A stretch of DNA of 64,000 nucleotides from a virus. Positions 23,629-30,011 of the stretch are shown here, one piece after another. Location: positions 172,072 to 236,071 of the IMG/VR virus record IMGVR_UViG_3300042511_000879. One strand, 5' to 3'. The position numbers and the translations under genes are program-made. Every line of letters starts with the position of its first letter. Within the stretch, counting starts at the first letter, position 1. Below the pieces are notes generated by a model, which was not told the origin of the DNA, ran no database searches, and was given only the letters and a program-made list of their open reading frames with translations.

Positions 23629-24331
23629 TTATGAATGTTACTTCATTAGTAACCGGGTCCCAATCGAATGTTACTGGTTTGTTCGTGTACTTATACTCTT
23701 CATTCAAGATTGAAGCATTAAAGAAATGAGTTCCATTCAAGAACTTATAACCATAACTACCGTGAATATGCCCAAAAACATGTATCTTTGGTTTAACTAC
23801 ATCTACTCGTTCTCTCAATAAGGCGCATCCTAAGAGTGGCTCATTATATGGAGGTCCACTAATATCCAAAATCTCTTGAGGTGGTCCGTGAGTGATTAAT
23901 ATATCAGTGTCTTCCGGAATGGCTTCCCATTTGCTCATTAATCCTGGTCCGCCTTTCGGAAGGTTAAAAGCCCAGTCATAGAACCATGGCTGCCATGGAG
24001 TACCATAAATAACTGTTTGTTGGTCATCCTCGTCCCATAAATCAAGTCTTTCGTCTTGTAAATATGTAATGCCTTTATAAGAACTATAAATCTCTCTTGC
24101 ATCATCTGGAAAATCCTCAAAGGTTCTATCATGATTTCCGGCAATAAATATCTTTTGGTCATAATGCTCAAGCGAATTATACCAGTGACAAAAATCTTTA
24201 ATGTCATTTTTATTATAACCAGAGTTCATTAAATCCCCAGCATGAAGTAATAAGTCTCCACCTGGAAGGTCCAATTTAGGGTCTATTAAACCGTGCTTAG
24301 TATGTGTGTCGCTAATTAATGTGATTCTCAT
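23624..24331 (-). CDS. Calcineurin-like metallophosphoesterase (second copy)
   Basis: A 235-residue enzyme with LISDTHTKHG (D-x-H at 8-10), LLHAGDLMNSG (GD), FIAGNHDRTFE (GNHD), ILITHGPPQE (H) and HVFGHIHGSYG (GHxH): the full dimetal site. This subgroup resembles phosphodiesterases acting on cyclic nucleotides or small phosphodiesters. Co-transcribed with small genes upstream, including the T9SS-domain protein. Substrate unknown; a role in degrading cyclic-nucleotide defence signals is possible but unproven. Confidence 0.85.
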   Translation of the reverse strand: MRITLISDTHTKHGLIDPKLDLPGGDLLLHAGDLMNSGYNKNDIKDFCHWYNSLEHYDQKIFIAGNHDRTFEDFPDDAREIYSSYKGITYLQDERLDLWDEDDQQTVIYGTPWQPWFYDWAFNLPKGGPGLMSKWEAIPEDTDILITHGPPQEILDISGPPYNEPLLGCALLRERVDVVKPKIHVFGHIHGSYGYKFLNGTHFFNASILNEEYKYTNKPVTFDWDPVTNEVTFIN

Positions 24332-24332
24332 C

Positions 24333-24524
24333 TTATTTTTTATTTATTATAATTTGGTCTATAAAGTCTCCAGGTTGCAGTTCAACATTTTGAAGTATTA
24401 AAGCTCTTAGCATCTCTTCGGTTATTTCCAAAGTTCTTTCTACATCTTGATTGTCTTCATACTCTTGGTCTGTCCAATCCTCGTTGTCTATAATGTACTC
24501 AAGTACAATTTTTACTTTGCTCAT
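24333..24524 (-). CDS. Hypothetical acidic protein, 63 aa
   Basis: A 63-residue protein with an acidic middle (NEDWTDQEYEDNQDVERTLE) and C-terminal I-D-Q-I-I-I-N-K-K. One nucleotide from the phosphoesterase gene. No family recognised. Confidence 0.55.
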   Translation of the reverse strand: MSKVKIVLEYIIDNEDWTDQEYEDNQDVERTLEITEEMLRALILQNVELQPGDFIDQIIINKK

Positions 24525-24527
24525 TTT

Positions 24528-24911
24528 TTATATTTTAAGTAGTTTATAAATTCTATTATTGATTTTTATTAAATATAAAGTATTGGGCAGGGATTCAAAA
24601 AAAATAGTTTCTTCATTTTTTATTCTACTACTTTTAATCAATCTTCCAGTTAAATCATAGACTTCATAGTCTATAGACTCATCAATTCTAGAATTCACAA
24701 TTATATTATTCTTAGTAGGATTTGGATAAATAGTAACTTCGGAAATTAAGTTATTTAGTAAATTTAACTTAGGTTCTTCATCAGAAATTTGTATCCCTTC
24801 AGGTGCTACATAAAATATTTGACCAATACTGTATTCATATTGACCAGATGTTAGTATAACCTCTTGTGAGTATGTTGTTAAGTAAAACAGTAAAATTAGA
24901 TATTTTATCAT
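24528..24911 (-). CDS. Secreted protein ending in a T9SS C-terminal sorting domain
   Basis: A 127-residue protein: signal peptide at 1-16 (M-I-K-Y-L-I-L-L-F-Y-L-T-T-Y-S-Q), a linker of about 40 residues, then a type IX secretion sorting domain: VTIYPNPTKNNIIV (59-72), DYEVYDLTGRLIKSS (81-95) and a C-terminal LYLIKINNRIYKLLK. This domain directs proteins across the outer membrane in Bacteroidota, where it is normally cleaved by the sortase. Here the protein is nearly all signal and sorting domain with no large passenger. The genes downstream and upstream are a phosphoesterase and a lipoprotein. Domain call is strong; a role as T9SS substrate or competitor is inference. Confidence 0.8.
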   Translation of the reverse strand: MIKYLILLFYLTTYSQEVILTSGQYEYSIGQIFYVAPEGIQISDEEPKLNLLNNLISEVTIYPNPTKNNIIVNSRIDESIDYEVYDLTGRLIKSSRIKNEETIFFESLPNTLYLIKINNRIYKLLKI

Positions 24912-25114
24912 AATTTTATATATTGTCTTTTAAATCTGGTTTGTTTCTCATTCAGGACTAAAATATATCGAGTGCCTAGAGCGGTCTTATATACTTGGTA
25001 CCTTTCATTATCCGTATAGCACCATTCATTAGTGTAAGAGTGTTTATAGATTCTCTGCTCTACAGAACAAGAGGTTAATAATAGTAATACAAGTAAAAGC
25101 AATAATTGTTTCAT
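24908..25114 (-). CDS. Small predicted lipoprotein, 68 aa
   Basis: Signal with lipobox (LLLLLVLLLLTSCS, Cys about 16) followed by a short polar domain. Overlaps the T9SS-domain gene by 4 nt, so both exported proteins are translated together. Function unknown. Confidence 0.65.
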   Translation of the reverse strand: MKQLLLLLVLLLLTSCSVEQRIYKHSYTNEWCYTDNERYQVYKTALGTRYILVLNEKQTRFKRQYIKL

Positions 25115-25329
25115 ATCTTATTTATTTTAAAATATTGATGTTGCCTGCATTCTTTACACTGGAGAGTACATCCATACTGCGGCATATTAGCTCTATGAAA
25201 TTCGTAACATTTCCATTTGCGCTTTGCTAGTAACTTTTTAATTCGGACCTTTTTAAGCGGTTCGATAACTACAAATCTTATAAATAATCCTGCTGTAATT
25301 CCTAATAGTCCAAATATAACTTCTCTCAT
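25111..25329 (-). CDS. Small membrane protein with CxxC motif, 72 aa
   Basis: N-terminal membrane helix (VIFGLLGITAGLFIRFVVI) followed by a basic stretch (KKVRIKKLLAKRKWK) and a cysteine cluster C-T-L-Q-C-K-E-C. Overlaps both neighbours by 4 nt. Function unknown. Confidence 0.6.
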   Translation of the reverse strand: MREVIFGLLGITAGLFIRFVVIEPLKKVRIKKLLAKRKWKCYEFHRANMPQYGCTLQCKECRQHQYFKINKI

Positions 25330-26081
25330 AGTTTGCTTGTTTTATTTCTCTTTTCGTATGCTAACTCTTCTCTAAGAAGTTTTATTTCTTTTGCATCTTG
25401 TTCTTGTTGCCATTTAGCACCTCTTTTGAATCCATCTCTAGCTGCAGTTATTTCTTCTCTGTTATAATCATCACTTCTATACCATTCCTTAATTGGAAAT
25501 TCTAGTAATGATGCCTTATCAATAGTTTCTTCAAGTGTTTCTTGTTTAGCATTTTGGATAAACCTTTCCATTATTTCATCTTTGGGAAGGTTTATTGAAT
25601 ATTCAACCCTCTTTCCATAACAAGTTTCGCATCCACGACCTTGATGCAATGTGCATGTCATGTCTGTAAAACAAAGGTCATCAACTCCATTACATCGACC
25701 GCAGCATCTGCTCTTTTCTACTGTTTCTATCTTTTCACAATTTTGATTCTTAATATACCATTTTAAGAATTCCTCTGGAATGGCCTGAACCCCTTCATTA
25801 ATAAGAGCAGTATCCGTTGTTAGGATAATCCTTTTCCATTCTCTTCTATCAATTAAACCTTGAGCATCAACCAGCTTTGGACTGGCTTTCATTACCTCAA
25901 TCCCGTCTGTAACGTAATCTCCTCTATTAAATTTACCATTGGCAGTAATATAGAGCTGCTGAGTACTTCTTTCAAAGGCCCTAAACAGCGAAGTATATTT
26001 GCTAAGAGTTAACTCAGAACTATTACCTAGATAATATAATCTGCTTGGATTCGGTGTTGCTAATAAGTGTACATTTTTCAT
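25326..26081 (-). CDS. Hypothetical protein with zinc-like cysteine cluster, 251 aa
   Basis: Start chosen at 26081 (M-K-N-V-H-L-L-A-T-P-N-P-S-R-L-Y) rather than 26105, because this N-terminus has the M-K-N-V-H-x-L-x-T-x-x-P-S-R-L pattern familiar from other phage proteins. The first ~110 residues look like a phage-specific alpha/beta domain, followed by a cysteine-rich region C-C-G-R-C-N-G-V-D-D-L-C and C-T-L-H-Q-G-R-G-C-E-T-C, likely zinc binding, then a charged C-terminal helix. Function unknown. Confidence 0.6.
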   Translation of the reverse strand: MKNVHLLATPNPSRLYYLGNSSELTLSKYTSLFRAFERSTQQLYITANGKFNRGDYVTDGIEVMKASPKLVDAQGLIDRREWKRIILTTDTALINEGVQAIPEEFLKWYIKNQNCEKIETVEKSRCCGRCNGVDDLCFTDMTCTLHQGRGCETCYGKRVEYSINLPKDEIMERFIQNAKQETLEETIDKASLLEFPIKEWYRSDDYNREEITAARDGFKRGAKWQQEQDAKEIKLLREELAYEKRNKTSKL

Positions 26082-26160
26082 AGTTTGCTTGTTTATTTTA
26101 CCCAAAGGCTTAAAGACTTAAGTTATATTCAATGGGTAGGTTTTTGTTTCTTTATTTTAA

Positions 26161-26310
26161 TTATAATTTATAAAAAGCTAATAATTCTTTAGATTTTTTA
26201 ATTTGTTGTCTCAGTTCTTCCATTTTTGAGTGAGACAACTCTGACATGTCATACAATGCTTGCATCATCACTATTTGATTTTCTAACATTAATATTTCTA
26301 TTGCATTCAT
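26161..26310 (-). CDS. Hypothetical helical protein, 49 aa
   Basis: The frame is open to 26403, but the promoter at 26320-26397 lies inside that extension, so the ATG at 26310 (M-N-A-I-E-I-L-M-L-E-N-Q) is used. The 49 residues form one charged helix, possibly a coiled coil (EELRQQIKKSKELLAFYKL). Confidence 0.55.
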   Translation of the reverse strand: MNAIEILMLENQIVMMQALYDMSELSHSKMEELRQQIKKSKELLAFYKL

Positions 26311-26319
26311 AATTTTCTT

Positions 26320-26397
26320 TGTTTTAATTAGATATGTAAATATAATCAAAAACTTTTTATCAGGAAACATTAATCCCAAAAAGTTATTAACAATTTT
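26320..26397 (-). promoter_or_regulatory. Class A promoter 10 (divergent)
   Basis: Minus-strand TATATTTAC with TTTCCTG as middle block and an AATAACTTTTTG-like distal block. It lies just after the HNH gene terminator and starts the operon of the 49-residue helical protein. Confidence 0.7.
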
Positions 26398-26401
26398 ACA
26401 C

Positions 26402-26429
26402 AAAAAAGCCCGGCATTAACCGGGCTTTG
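26402..26429 (-). terminator. Rho-independent terminator after the HNH gene
   Basis: On the minus strand AAAGCCCGG TTAATG CCGGGCTTTTTT: a 9-bp GC-rich stem with a T run, 6 nt after the HNH gene stop. Confidence 0.9.
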
Positions 26430-26434
26430 AGAAT

Positions 26435-26947
26435 CTACTTGTCGAAAAATAGATATTGTTTCCATTCGTCTGGAATGTTTTCGATATGTTTCATTAACAT
26501 AAGGAAATGAGGTCTTCTGGGTTGCGGAATGGTCTTACCGTACTCTTCCAGACTTAAGTCTGCTTTTTCACCATTGCATTTTTTGCAGGCAGTGGTAAGA
26601 TTTTCCCAGGTGTTAGGACCTCCTTTTGATTGGGGAATAACATGGTCTATTGTAAGTTTCTTTCTGTCGGATTCTTCGCAATAAACGCATTTATGGTTGT
26701 CTCTCTTAAAGACATTTTCTCTGGTTAGAGGAACGTTTCGGTGCTCAGTATAAATGTACTTTTGTACTTTTATAATCGAAGGCTTATAGATTTCAGCATC
26801 AGGGTCGCATAGACCAAATTTACAATCATGCTCCCAAATCACTTTTGCGTTTCCCTTATACACTATTGAAAATGCTCTAAGACTACTGATAACACTTCGA
26901 GGCATATAGCTCGAATCGATTACTAATGTTTTGTTAAAAATGTTCAT
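26435..26947 (-). CDS. HNH endonuclease
   Basis: A 170-residue HNH nuclease. Around residue 90-130: HKCVYCEESDRKKLTIDHVIP, then G-G-P-N-T-W-E-N-L and CKKCNGEKADLSLEEYG; two CxxC pairs bind zinc and D-H...N...H form the betabetaalpha-metal site. Stand-alone HNH proteins of this type are either homing endonucleases or phage DNA-processing nucleases. It lies at the 3' end of the tRNA array transcript, with a terminator right behind it. Either role is possible. Confidence 0.85.
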   Translation of the reverse strand: MNIFNKTLVIDSSYMPRSVISSLRAFSIVYKGNAKVIWEHDCKFGLCDPDAEIYKPSIIKVQKYIYTEHRNVPLTRENVFKRDNHKCVYCEESDRKKLTIDHVIPQSKGGPNTWENLTTACKKCNGEKADLSLEEYGKTIPQPRRPHFLMLMKHIENIPDEWKQYLFFDK

Positions 26948-26962
26948 GATATTAAATATTTG

Positions 26963-27048
26963 CGGAGAGCAGAGGTTACGATCCCCATCCGGTTCTCCCG
27001 GACCAACTGTTTAGCAAACAGCACTGAAGCCACTTCAGATTACTCTCC
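26963..27048 (-). tRNA. tRNA-Ser(GCU)
   Basis: Acceptor GGAGAGT/GCTCTCC, anticodon loop TTGCTAA, long variable arm (class II). The T-loop is unusual (ATCGTAA). No encoded CCA. Confidence 0.8.
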
Positions 27049-27058
27049 AAGTTAATTG

Positions 27059-27152
27059 CGGAAGATGACGGATTCGAACCCCCACACCATTTTAATGATC
27101 GACGCATTTCAAGTGCGCTGCCGGTACCCAGACTCTTTCGGCTTAATCTTCC
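27059..27152 (-). tRNA. tRNA-Ser(UGA)
   Basis: Acceptor GGAAGAT/ATCTTCC, loop CTTGAAA, long variable arm, T-loop TTCGAAT. No encoded CCA. Confidence 0.9.
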
Positions 27153-27162
27153 AATTTGTTTG

Positions 27163-27235
27163 TACCCCTAGAAGAATTCGAATCTCCATTTAACATCTTA
27201 GAAGGATGTTGCATTTCCATTTATGCTATAGGGGC
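27163..27235 (-). tRNA. tRNA-Arg(UCU)
   Basis: Acceptor GCCCCTA/TAGGGGT, anticodon stem ACATC/GATGT with loop CTTCTAA. Reads AGA, the preferred arginine codon type in this AT-rich genome. Confidence 0.9.
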
Positions 27236-27330
27236 ATAAAGCCAATCCCGTAGATTGGCCGCTCGGCTTTAGGTACCAAGTTTGCAAGAATAAATCTCTG
27301 ACCAGGACTTATACCCTCTGGGTATCGTCG

Positions 27331-27402
27331 TGTGTTTCCGGGTTTCGAACCCTGTTCTCTACATTCACAGTGTAGCACTTTACCGATTAAGCTAGAAACA
27401 CC
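27331..27402 (-). tRNA. tRNA-His(GUG)
   Basis: Acceptor GTGTTTC/GAAACAC with an extra 5' G as expected for His, stem CTACA/TGTAG, loop CTGTGAA, T-loop TTCGAAA. Confidence 0.9.
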
Positions 27403-27409
27403 ATATTAG

Positions 27410-27480
27410 TCTCGAATAGTGGAATCGAACCACTGCCCTTTGCATGTAAAACAAATACGCTACCATTACGCCAATTCGAG
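27410..27480 (-). tRNA. tRNA-Val(UAC)
   Basis: Acceptor CTCGAAT/ATTCGAG, loop TTTACAT, T-loop TTCGATT. No encoded CCA. Confidence 0.85.
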
Positions 27481-27544
27481 TTTTGAGAGGGTTAGGTATG
27501 GCTCACCTCTCCGTGACTGACGTCCTACCTTAACAGTCTAATTG

Positions 27545-27617
27545 TTCCCCCGGATGGCCTCGAACCATCTACCCCTCCGTTAAAAGCGGAGTGCCCGTCC
27601 ACATGAGCTTCGAGAGA
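27545..27617 (-). tRNA. tRNA-Lys(UUU)
   Basis: Anticodon stem CTCCG/CGGAG with loop CTTTTAA; acceptor TCTCTCG/CGGGGGA uses G-U pairs. T-arm GATGG/CCATC. Confidence 0.85.
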
Positions 27618-27627
27618 TTGTATTTTG

Positions 27628-27699
27628 TTGCGATAAGGAATTTCGAAATCCTGACATCTCCAATATGAGCGGAGTACTCTTCCTCTGAGTTATATCGCA
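27628..27699 (-). tRNA. tRNA with CAU anticodon (Met or Ile2), overlapped by a CDS
   Basis: Acceptor TGCGATA/TATCGCA, stem CTCCG/TGGAG, loop CTCATAT. The first 10 nt of this tRNA also encode the last codons and TAA stop of the endonuclease-like gene at 27690-28322. Confidence 0.85.
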
Positions 27700-28322
27700 T
27701 TTTTTAATTTTTCAAATTCACTTAATACAAATTTTTCATTATATCTACCAGAATCTTTAATTATATAAGGAACATATCCACATTTAATTATTTCTTGGAT
27801 TTTTATCCTATCTCTGTTTTGGACCTGTTCTAATGAATGATTTTTGGTAATTTTTTCATAGTGCCATTTACCATTCCATAAAATAGCAATTTTTATTGAA
27901 GGTATTATAACGTCTGCATCCCATCCATTAAATATACATTCATTTGTTAAAATATTTTTAAATTCATTTTGACATAATTCAGCAAATAGTATTTCATTTT
28001 TGCTTCTTTTATTTTGAGATTTAGCGCTATTTAATCCACCTCTTCTACTGTATTCTAAATGATTAGGATGTGCAACTGCACATGATTTAGAACAAAATTT
28101 AGAATTTCTTTTGTGCCATTTTACCGTAAATTCATTTTGACATGACATGCAACATAGTTTAACGTCAGGGTTTGCATTGGCACTTATTTTTTTAGAAACT
28201 TTTTCATTAATTTCTTTTCTTTTGGCTTTAGTACTAAAACCTCTAGAACATTTTGTTGAACAGAATCTGCCAGAACCATAAGTTCCTTCATGTTCGTTGT
28301 TGCAATTTTCACATGTTTTCAT
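27690..28322 (-). CDS. Homing-endonuclease-like protein (EDxHD/Vsr-type) inside the tRNA array
   Basis: A 210-residue protein with two N-terminal zinc-finger-like units (CENCNNEHEGTYGSGRFCST-KC and CCMSCQNEFTVKWHKRNSKFC-S-KSC) followed by a nuclease domain: SKNEILFAELCQNEF, FNGWDADVIIPSIKIAILWN and GKWHYEKITKNHSLEQVQNRDRIK, then P-Y-I-I-K-D. The E...D-x-x-I...W-N-G-x-W-H-Y pattern matches Vsr-like EDxHD homing nucleases of phages. Its base composition is lower in G than its neighbours (many A-rich lysine/asparagine codons), consistent with later insertion. Its stop lies within the downstream tRNA. Confidence 0.75.
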   Translation of the reverse strand: MKTCENCNNEHEGTYGSGRFCSTKCSRGFSTKAKRKEINEKVSKKISANANPDVKLCCMSCQNEFTVKWHKRNSKFCSKSCAVAHPNHLEYSRRGGLNSAKSQNKRSKNEILFAELCQNEFKNILTNECIFNGWDADVIIPSIKIAILWNGKWHYEKITKNHSLEQVQNRDRIKIQEIIKCGYVPYIIKDSGRYNEKFVLSEFEKLKNAI

Positions 28323-28325
28323 ATT

Positions 28326-28336
28326 ATATATATCTA
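28326..28336 (-). promoter_or_regulatory. Class B (late-type) promoter motif before the endonuclease-like gene
   Basis: AGATATATATAA on the minus strand, directly upstream of the ATG at 28322. It may give the endonuclease its own expression independent of the tRNA transcript. Confidence 0.4.
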
Positions 28337-28367
28337 CATATTATTCGAACTTTTAAATTTGCCTTAG

Positions 28368-28440
28368 TAGTCTATGAAGGATTCGAACCCTCATCTTCCG
28401 ATCCGTAGTCGAATGTTACTATCCGTTGAACTAATAGACT
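28368..28440 (-). tRNA. tRNA-Arg(ACG)
   Basis: Acceptor AGTCTAT/ATAGACT, anticodon stem TTCGA/TCGGA, loop CTACGGA. The ACG anticodon normally needs deamination of A34 by TadA to read CGN codons; the host would supply that. Confidence 0.85.
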
Positions 28441-28445
28441 AATTG

Positions 28446-28520
28446 TGTCCTTGGGAGGGATCGAACCTCCATATCTCTCGGTTATGAGCCGAGCGCCTTC
28501 ACCAATTTAGCTACAAGAAC
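28446..28520 (-). tRNA. tRNA-Met-like (CAU)
   Basis: Acceptor GTTCTTG/CAAGGAC, stem CTCGG/CCGAG, loop CTCATAA, T-loop TTCGATC. The G-rich anticodon stem is consistent with either elongator Met or Ile2. Confidence 0.85.
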
Positions 28521-28527
28521 CTTACAG

Positions 28528-28598
28528 CACGGGTGGAGGGATTTGAACCCCCATCGCTGGTGTTGGAGACCAGAATGCTACCGTTGCACTACACCCGT
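28528..28598 (-). tRNA. tRNA-Trp(CCA)
   Basis: Acceptor ACGGGTG/CACCCGT, stem CTGGT/ACCAG, loop CTCCAAC, discriminator G. Confidence 0.9.
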
Positions 28599-28674
28599 AA
28601 ATATGTAGGATATCGCTTAACCTACCAGGTTTTACCCATTAAATCATATTAAATGACCCAAGACGATTTTTTTG

Positions 28675-28765
28675 TAGATATGGGCAGAATTGAACTGTCC
28701 GGCACGTCCATGTTCCTTGCAACTGCGAAGTACTGAGGATTGCTCTACCACTGAGCTACATATCT
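28675..28765 (-). tRNA. tRNA-like element with abnormal anticodon arm
   Basis: Acceptor AGATATG/CATATCT and a normal D-arm (TAGCTCAGTGGTAGAGC) are clear, and the T-loop TTCAATT is recognisable, but the centre is about 15 nt too long and no standard 7-nt loop with U33 closes a 5-bp stem. Could be a type II tRNA, one with an insertion, or a decaying gene. Isotype not assigned. Confidence 0.45.
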
Positions 28766-28772
28766 GACCTAG

Positions 28773-28850
28773 TTGCGATTAGAGGAGTTGAACCTCTGGA
28801 GGGTATATCTACCGATACGGCTCATGAGACCGTCTCTGACCAACATCGCA
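28773..28850 (-). tRNA. tRNA-like element, CAU anticodon, shortened D-arm and long variable arm
   Basis: Acceptor TGCGAT/ATCGCA, anticodon stem ACGGT/GCCGT with loop CTCATGA and a good T-arm (AGAGG/CCTCT). The D-arm is only 3 bp and the variable arm carries an extra GGTA/TACC hairpin. Possibly a decaying or specialised Met/Ile2 tRNA. Confidence 0.55.
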
Positions 28851-28854
28851 TTTT

Positions 28855-28970
28855 AGAGCCACGTAACAGGGATCGAACCTGTCTACCGAATCTTGTCAAA
28901 TACTCTCATCTTGTCGACCTTTCAGAGGCATATTCTATTTAACTCTTCATGATTTTCCACCTTACGTCTA
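28855..28970 (-). other. tRNA 3'-half-like sequence (T-arm and partial acceptor)
   Basis: A canonical T-arm (ACAGG TTCGATC CCTGT) is followed by TTACGT, which can pair with an upstream ACGTAA about 95 nt away, but the segment between lacks a normal D- and anticodon arm. Best read as a degenerate tRNA or one broken by an insertion. Confidence 0.4.
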
Positions 28971-29029
28971 AAGTGTTCCATACATAACTAGTTAAAAGAT
29001 CCAGTTGTCACCATTGACTACGGACATTT

Positions 29030-29105
29030 TGGTGGACCCTGTAGGAATCGAACCTACTCCTCTAGTTCTTCAGACTAGCGTACGCACCAGCTATACCAAA
29101 GGTCC
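29030..29105 (-). tRNA. tRNA-Phe(GAA), with encoded CCA
   Basis: Acceptor GGACCTT/AGGGTCC, stem CTAGT/ACTAG, loop CTGAAGA; discriminator A followed by CCA in the DNA. It is the only canonical tRNA here in which I see an encoded CCA end. Confidence 0.9.
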
Positions 29106-29144
29106 ATAAAAGTATAATATCCGTTATAATACCGACCCAGTTTC

Positions 29145-29182
29145 CCAGGACCAGGTTGGATTCGAACCAACATCTCTTTTTT
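29145..29182 (-). other. Isolated T-arm-like tRNA fragment
   Basis: GTTGG TTCGAAT CCAAC is a perfect T-arm, but it directly follows tRNA-Tyr on the minus strand with no room for a 5' half. Probably a tRNA remnant left by recombination within the array. Confidence 0.5.
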
Positions 29183-29185
29183 ACG

Positions 29186-29267
29186 TGGGCAGCAGTGGAC
29201 TCGAACCACTCCCTTTAGAGACCGATTTTACAGACCGGCTGCCGTATCCGAACGACTTTTGCTACCC
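29186..29267 (-). tRNA. tRNA-Tyr(GUA)
   Basis: Acceptor GGGTAGC/GCTGCCC, stem CCGGT/ATCGG, loop CTGTAAA, class II variable region as in bacterial tRNA-Tyr. Confidence 0.9.
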
Positions 29268-29273
29268 TTATTG

Positions 29274-29347
29274 TAGTGATATTAGGAATCGAACCTAAAA
29301 CCTCTTCGGTATCAGCGAAGTGCTCTAACCAATTGAGCTATACCACT
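29274..29347 (-). tRNA. tRNA-Ile(GAU)
   Basis: Acceptor AGTGGTA/TATCACT, D-arm TAGCTCAATTGGTTAGAGC, stem CTTCG/CGAAG, loop CTGATAC. Confidence 0.9.
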
Positions 29348-29411
29348 AGTTGATTACCATCTGACTCTTTTCGAACTTTGCAGGCTCGTATCATTCCTTA
29401 ATGGTAATTTG

Positions 29412-29483
29412 CTCTTCCCCTAGGACTCGAACCTAGATAAAATGATTAACAGTCATCCGTAATAACCTTTATACGAGAGAAGA
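29412..29483 (-). tRNA. tRNA-Asn(GUU) copy 1
   Basis: Acceptor TCTTCTC/GGGAAGA, stem GATGA/TCATT, loop CTGTTAA, T-loop TTCGAGT. Confidence 0.85.
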
Positions 29484-29489
29484 ATTTTG

Positions 29490-29561
29490 AGGACCCTGAG
29501 AATTTCGAAATCTCGACCCGTTGCCTAACAAACAACCGCTCTGCCTCTGAGCTAAAGATCC
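29490..29561 (-). tRNA. tRNA-Asn(GUU) copy 2
   Basis: Acceptor GGATCTT/AGGGTCC, stem GTTGT/GCAAC, loop TTGTTAG. The T-stem has one mismatch. Sequence differs strongly from copy 1, so it is not a recent duplicate. Confidence 0.75.
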
Positions 29562-29584
29562 AATTTAGTCTTTTGCTTACCTCT

Positions 29585-29650
29585 AAATAATTTACTTTGC
29601 CAACCGGGCCTTAGTTCCCGGCGCTTACCAATCATACTGGAGTAATTATT
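29585..29650 (-). other. Degenerate tRNA-like element without T-arm
   Basis: Minus strand shows a 7-bp outer stem (AATAATT/AATTATT), a D-arm-like GATTGGTAAGC and a strong hairpin CCGGG/CCCGG with loop AACTAAGG, but no TTCRA T-loop. May be a tRNA remnant or a structured spacer. Confidence 0.35.
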
Positions 29651-29657
29651 CCTTTGT

Positions 29658-29729
29658 TGCGGGTGAGGGACTCGAACCCCCGACCTTAAGCTTATGAGGC
29701 TCACGAGATACCAACTTCTACCAACCCGC
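29658..29729 (-). tRNA. tRNA-Met-like (CAU), third canonical copy
   Basis: Acceptor GCGGGT/ACCCGC, stem TGAGC/GCTTA, loop CTCATAA, T-arm GGGGG TTCGAGT CCCTC. Initiator hallmarks (three G-C pairs in the anticodon stem) are absent, so elongator Met or Ile2 is likelier. Confidence 0.85.
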
Positions 29730-29735
29730 TATTTG

Positions 29736-29824
29736 TTTCCCTTGAAGGACTCGAACCTTCATCAACTTACGTTGAGCAACCACATTCAATAGTGGTCCAT
29801 GTTTGCCAATTTCACCAAAGAGAA
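29736..29824 (-). tRNA. Class II tRNA with apparent 8-nt anticodon loop (Ser-like)
   Basis: Acceptor TTCTCTT/AAGGGAA, long variable arm TCAAC/GTTGA, T-arm GAAGG/CCTTC. The anticodon stem ACCAC/GTGGT encloses TATTGAAT, eight nucleotides instead of seven. With the usual loop register it would read as Ser(UGA); eight-nt loops are typical of frameshift-suppressor tRNAs. Confidence 0.65.
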
Positions 29825-29928
29825 AACTACTAAATAAATTTCGTCTGCAAAGTACTCTTTATCATATGTAGTAACCTTATAGTCCCGATAGAATTTGCAG
29901 ATTCTATACTTGCCTATCCAGTTTGTTG
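29825..29928 (-). other. Spacer with tRNA-Cys-like hairpin
   Basis: Contains the hairpin TAGAA-TCTGCAAA-TTCTA, resembling a Cys(GCA) anticodon arm, inside a weak outer stem (GCAAGTA/TACTTTGC), but no D- or T-arm. A full tRNA-Cys is present at 31431-31500, so this is probably a remnant. Confidence 0.3.
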
Positions 29929-30002
29929 CCGAGATGACGGGACTCGAACCCGTGACCTTCGCCGTGACAGGGCGACATTGTTACCAACTCTACTACACCT
30001 CG
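29929..30002 (-). tRNA. tRNA-Asp(GUC)
   Basis: Acceptor CGAGGTG/CATCTCG, stem TCGCC/GGCGA, loop CTGTCAC, discriminator G. Confidence 0.9.
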
Positions 30003-30011
30003 ATTATTTTG

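Noticed and set aside
24528-24911. Interpretation as a plain secreted protein
   Set aside because: The Y-P-N-P-T, D-L-T-G-R-L and C-terminal basic end together form the T9SS sorting domain; a random secreted protein would not show all three.
26310-26403. Longer start of the 49-residue gene at 26403
   Set aside because: It would translate through promoter 10; the start at 26310 after the promoter is more consistent.
27236-27330. Possible extra tRNA between tRNA-Arg and tRNA-His
   Set aside because: A hairpin (CCAAT...ATTGG) is visible but there is no T-loop or acceptor stem; it looks like spacer.
28855-28970. tRNA with a group I or archaeal-type intron
   Set aside because: The insert is too short for a group I intron and the flanks do not restore a normal tRNA; treated as degenerate.
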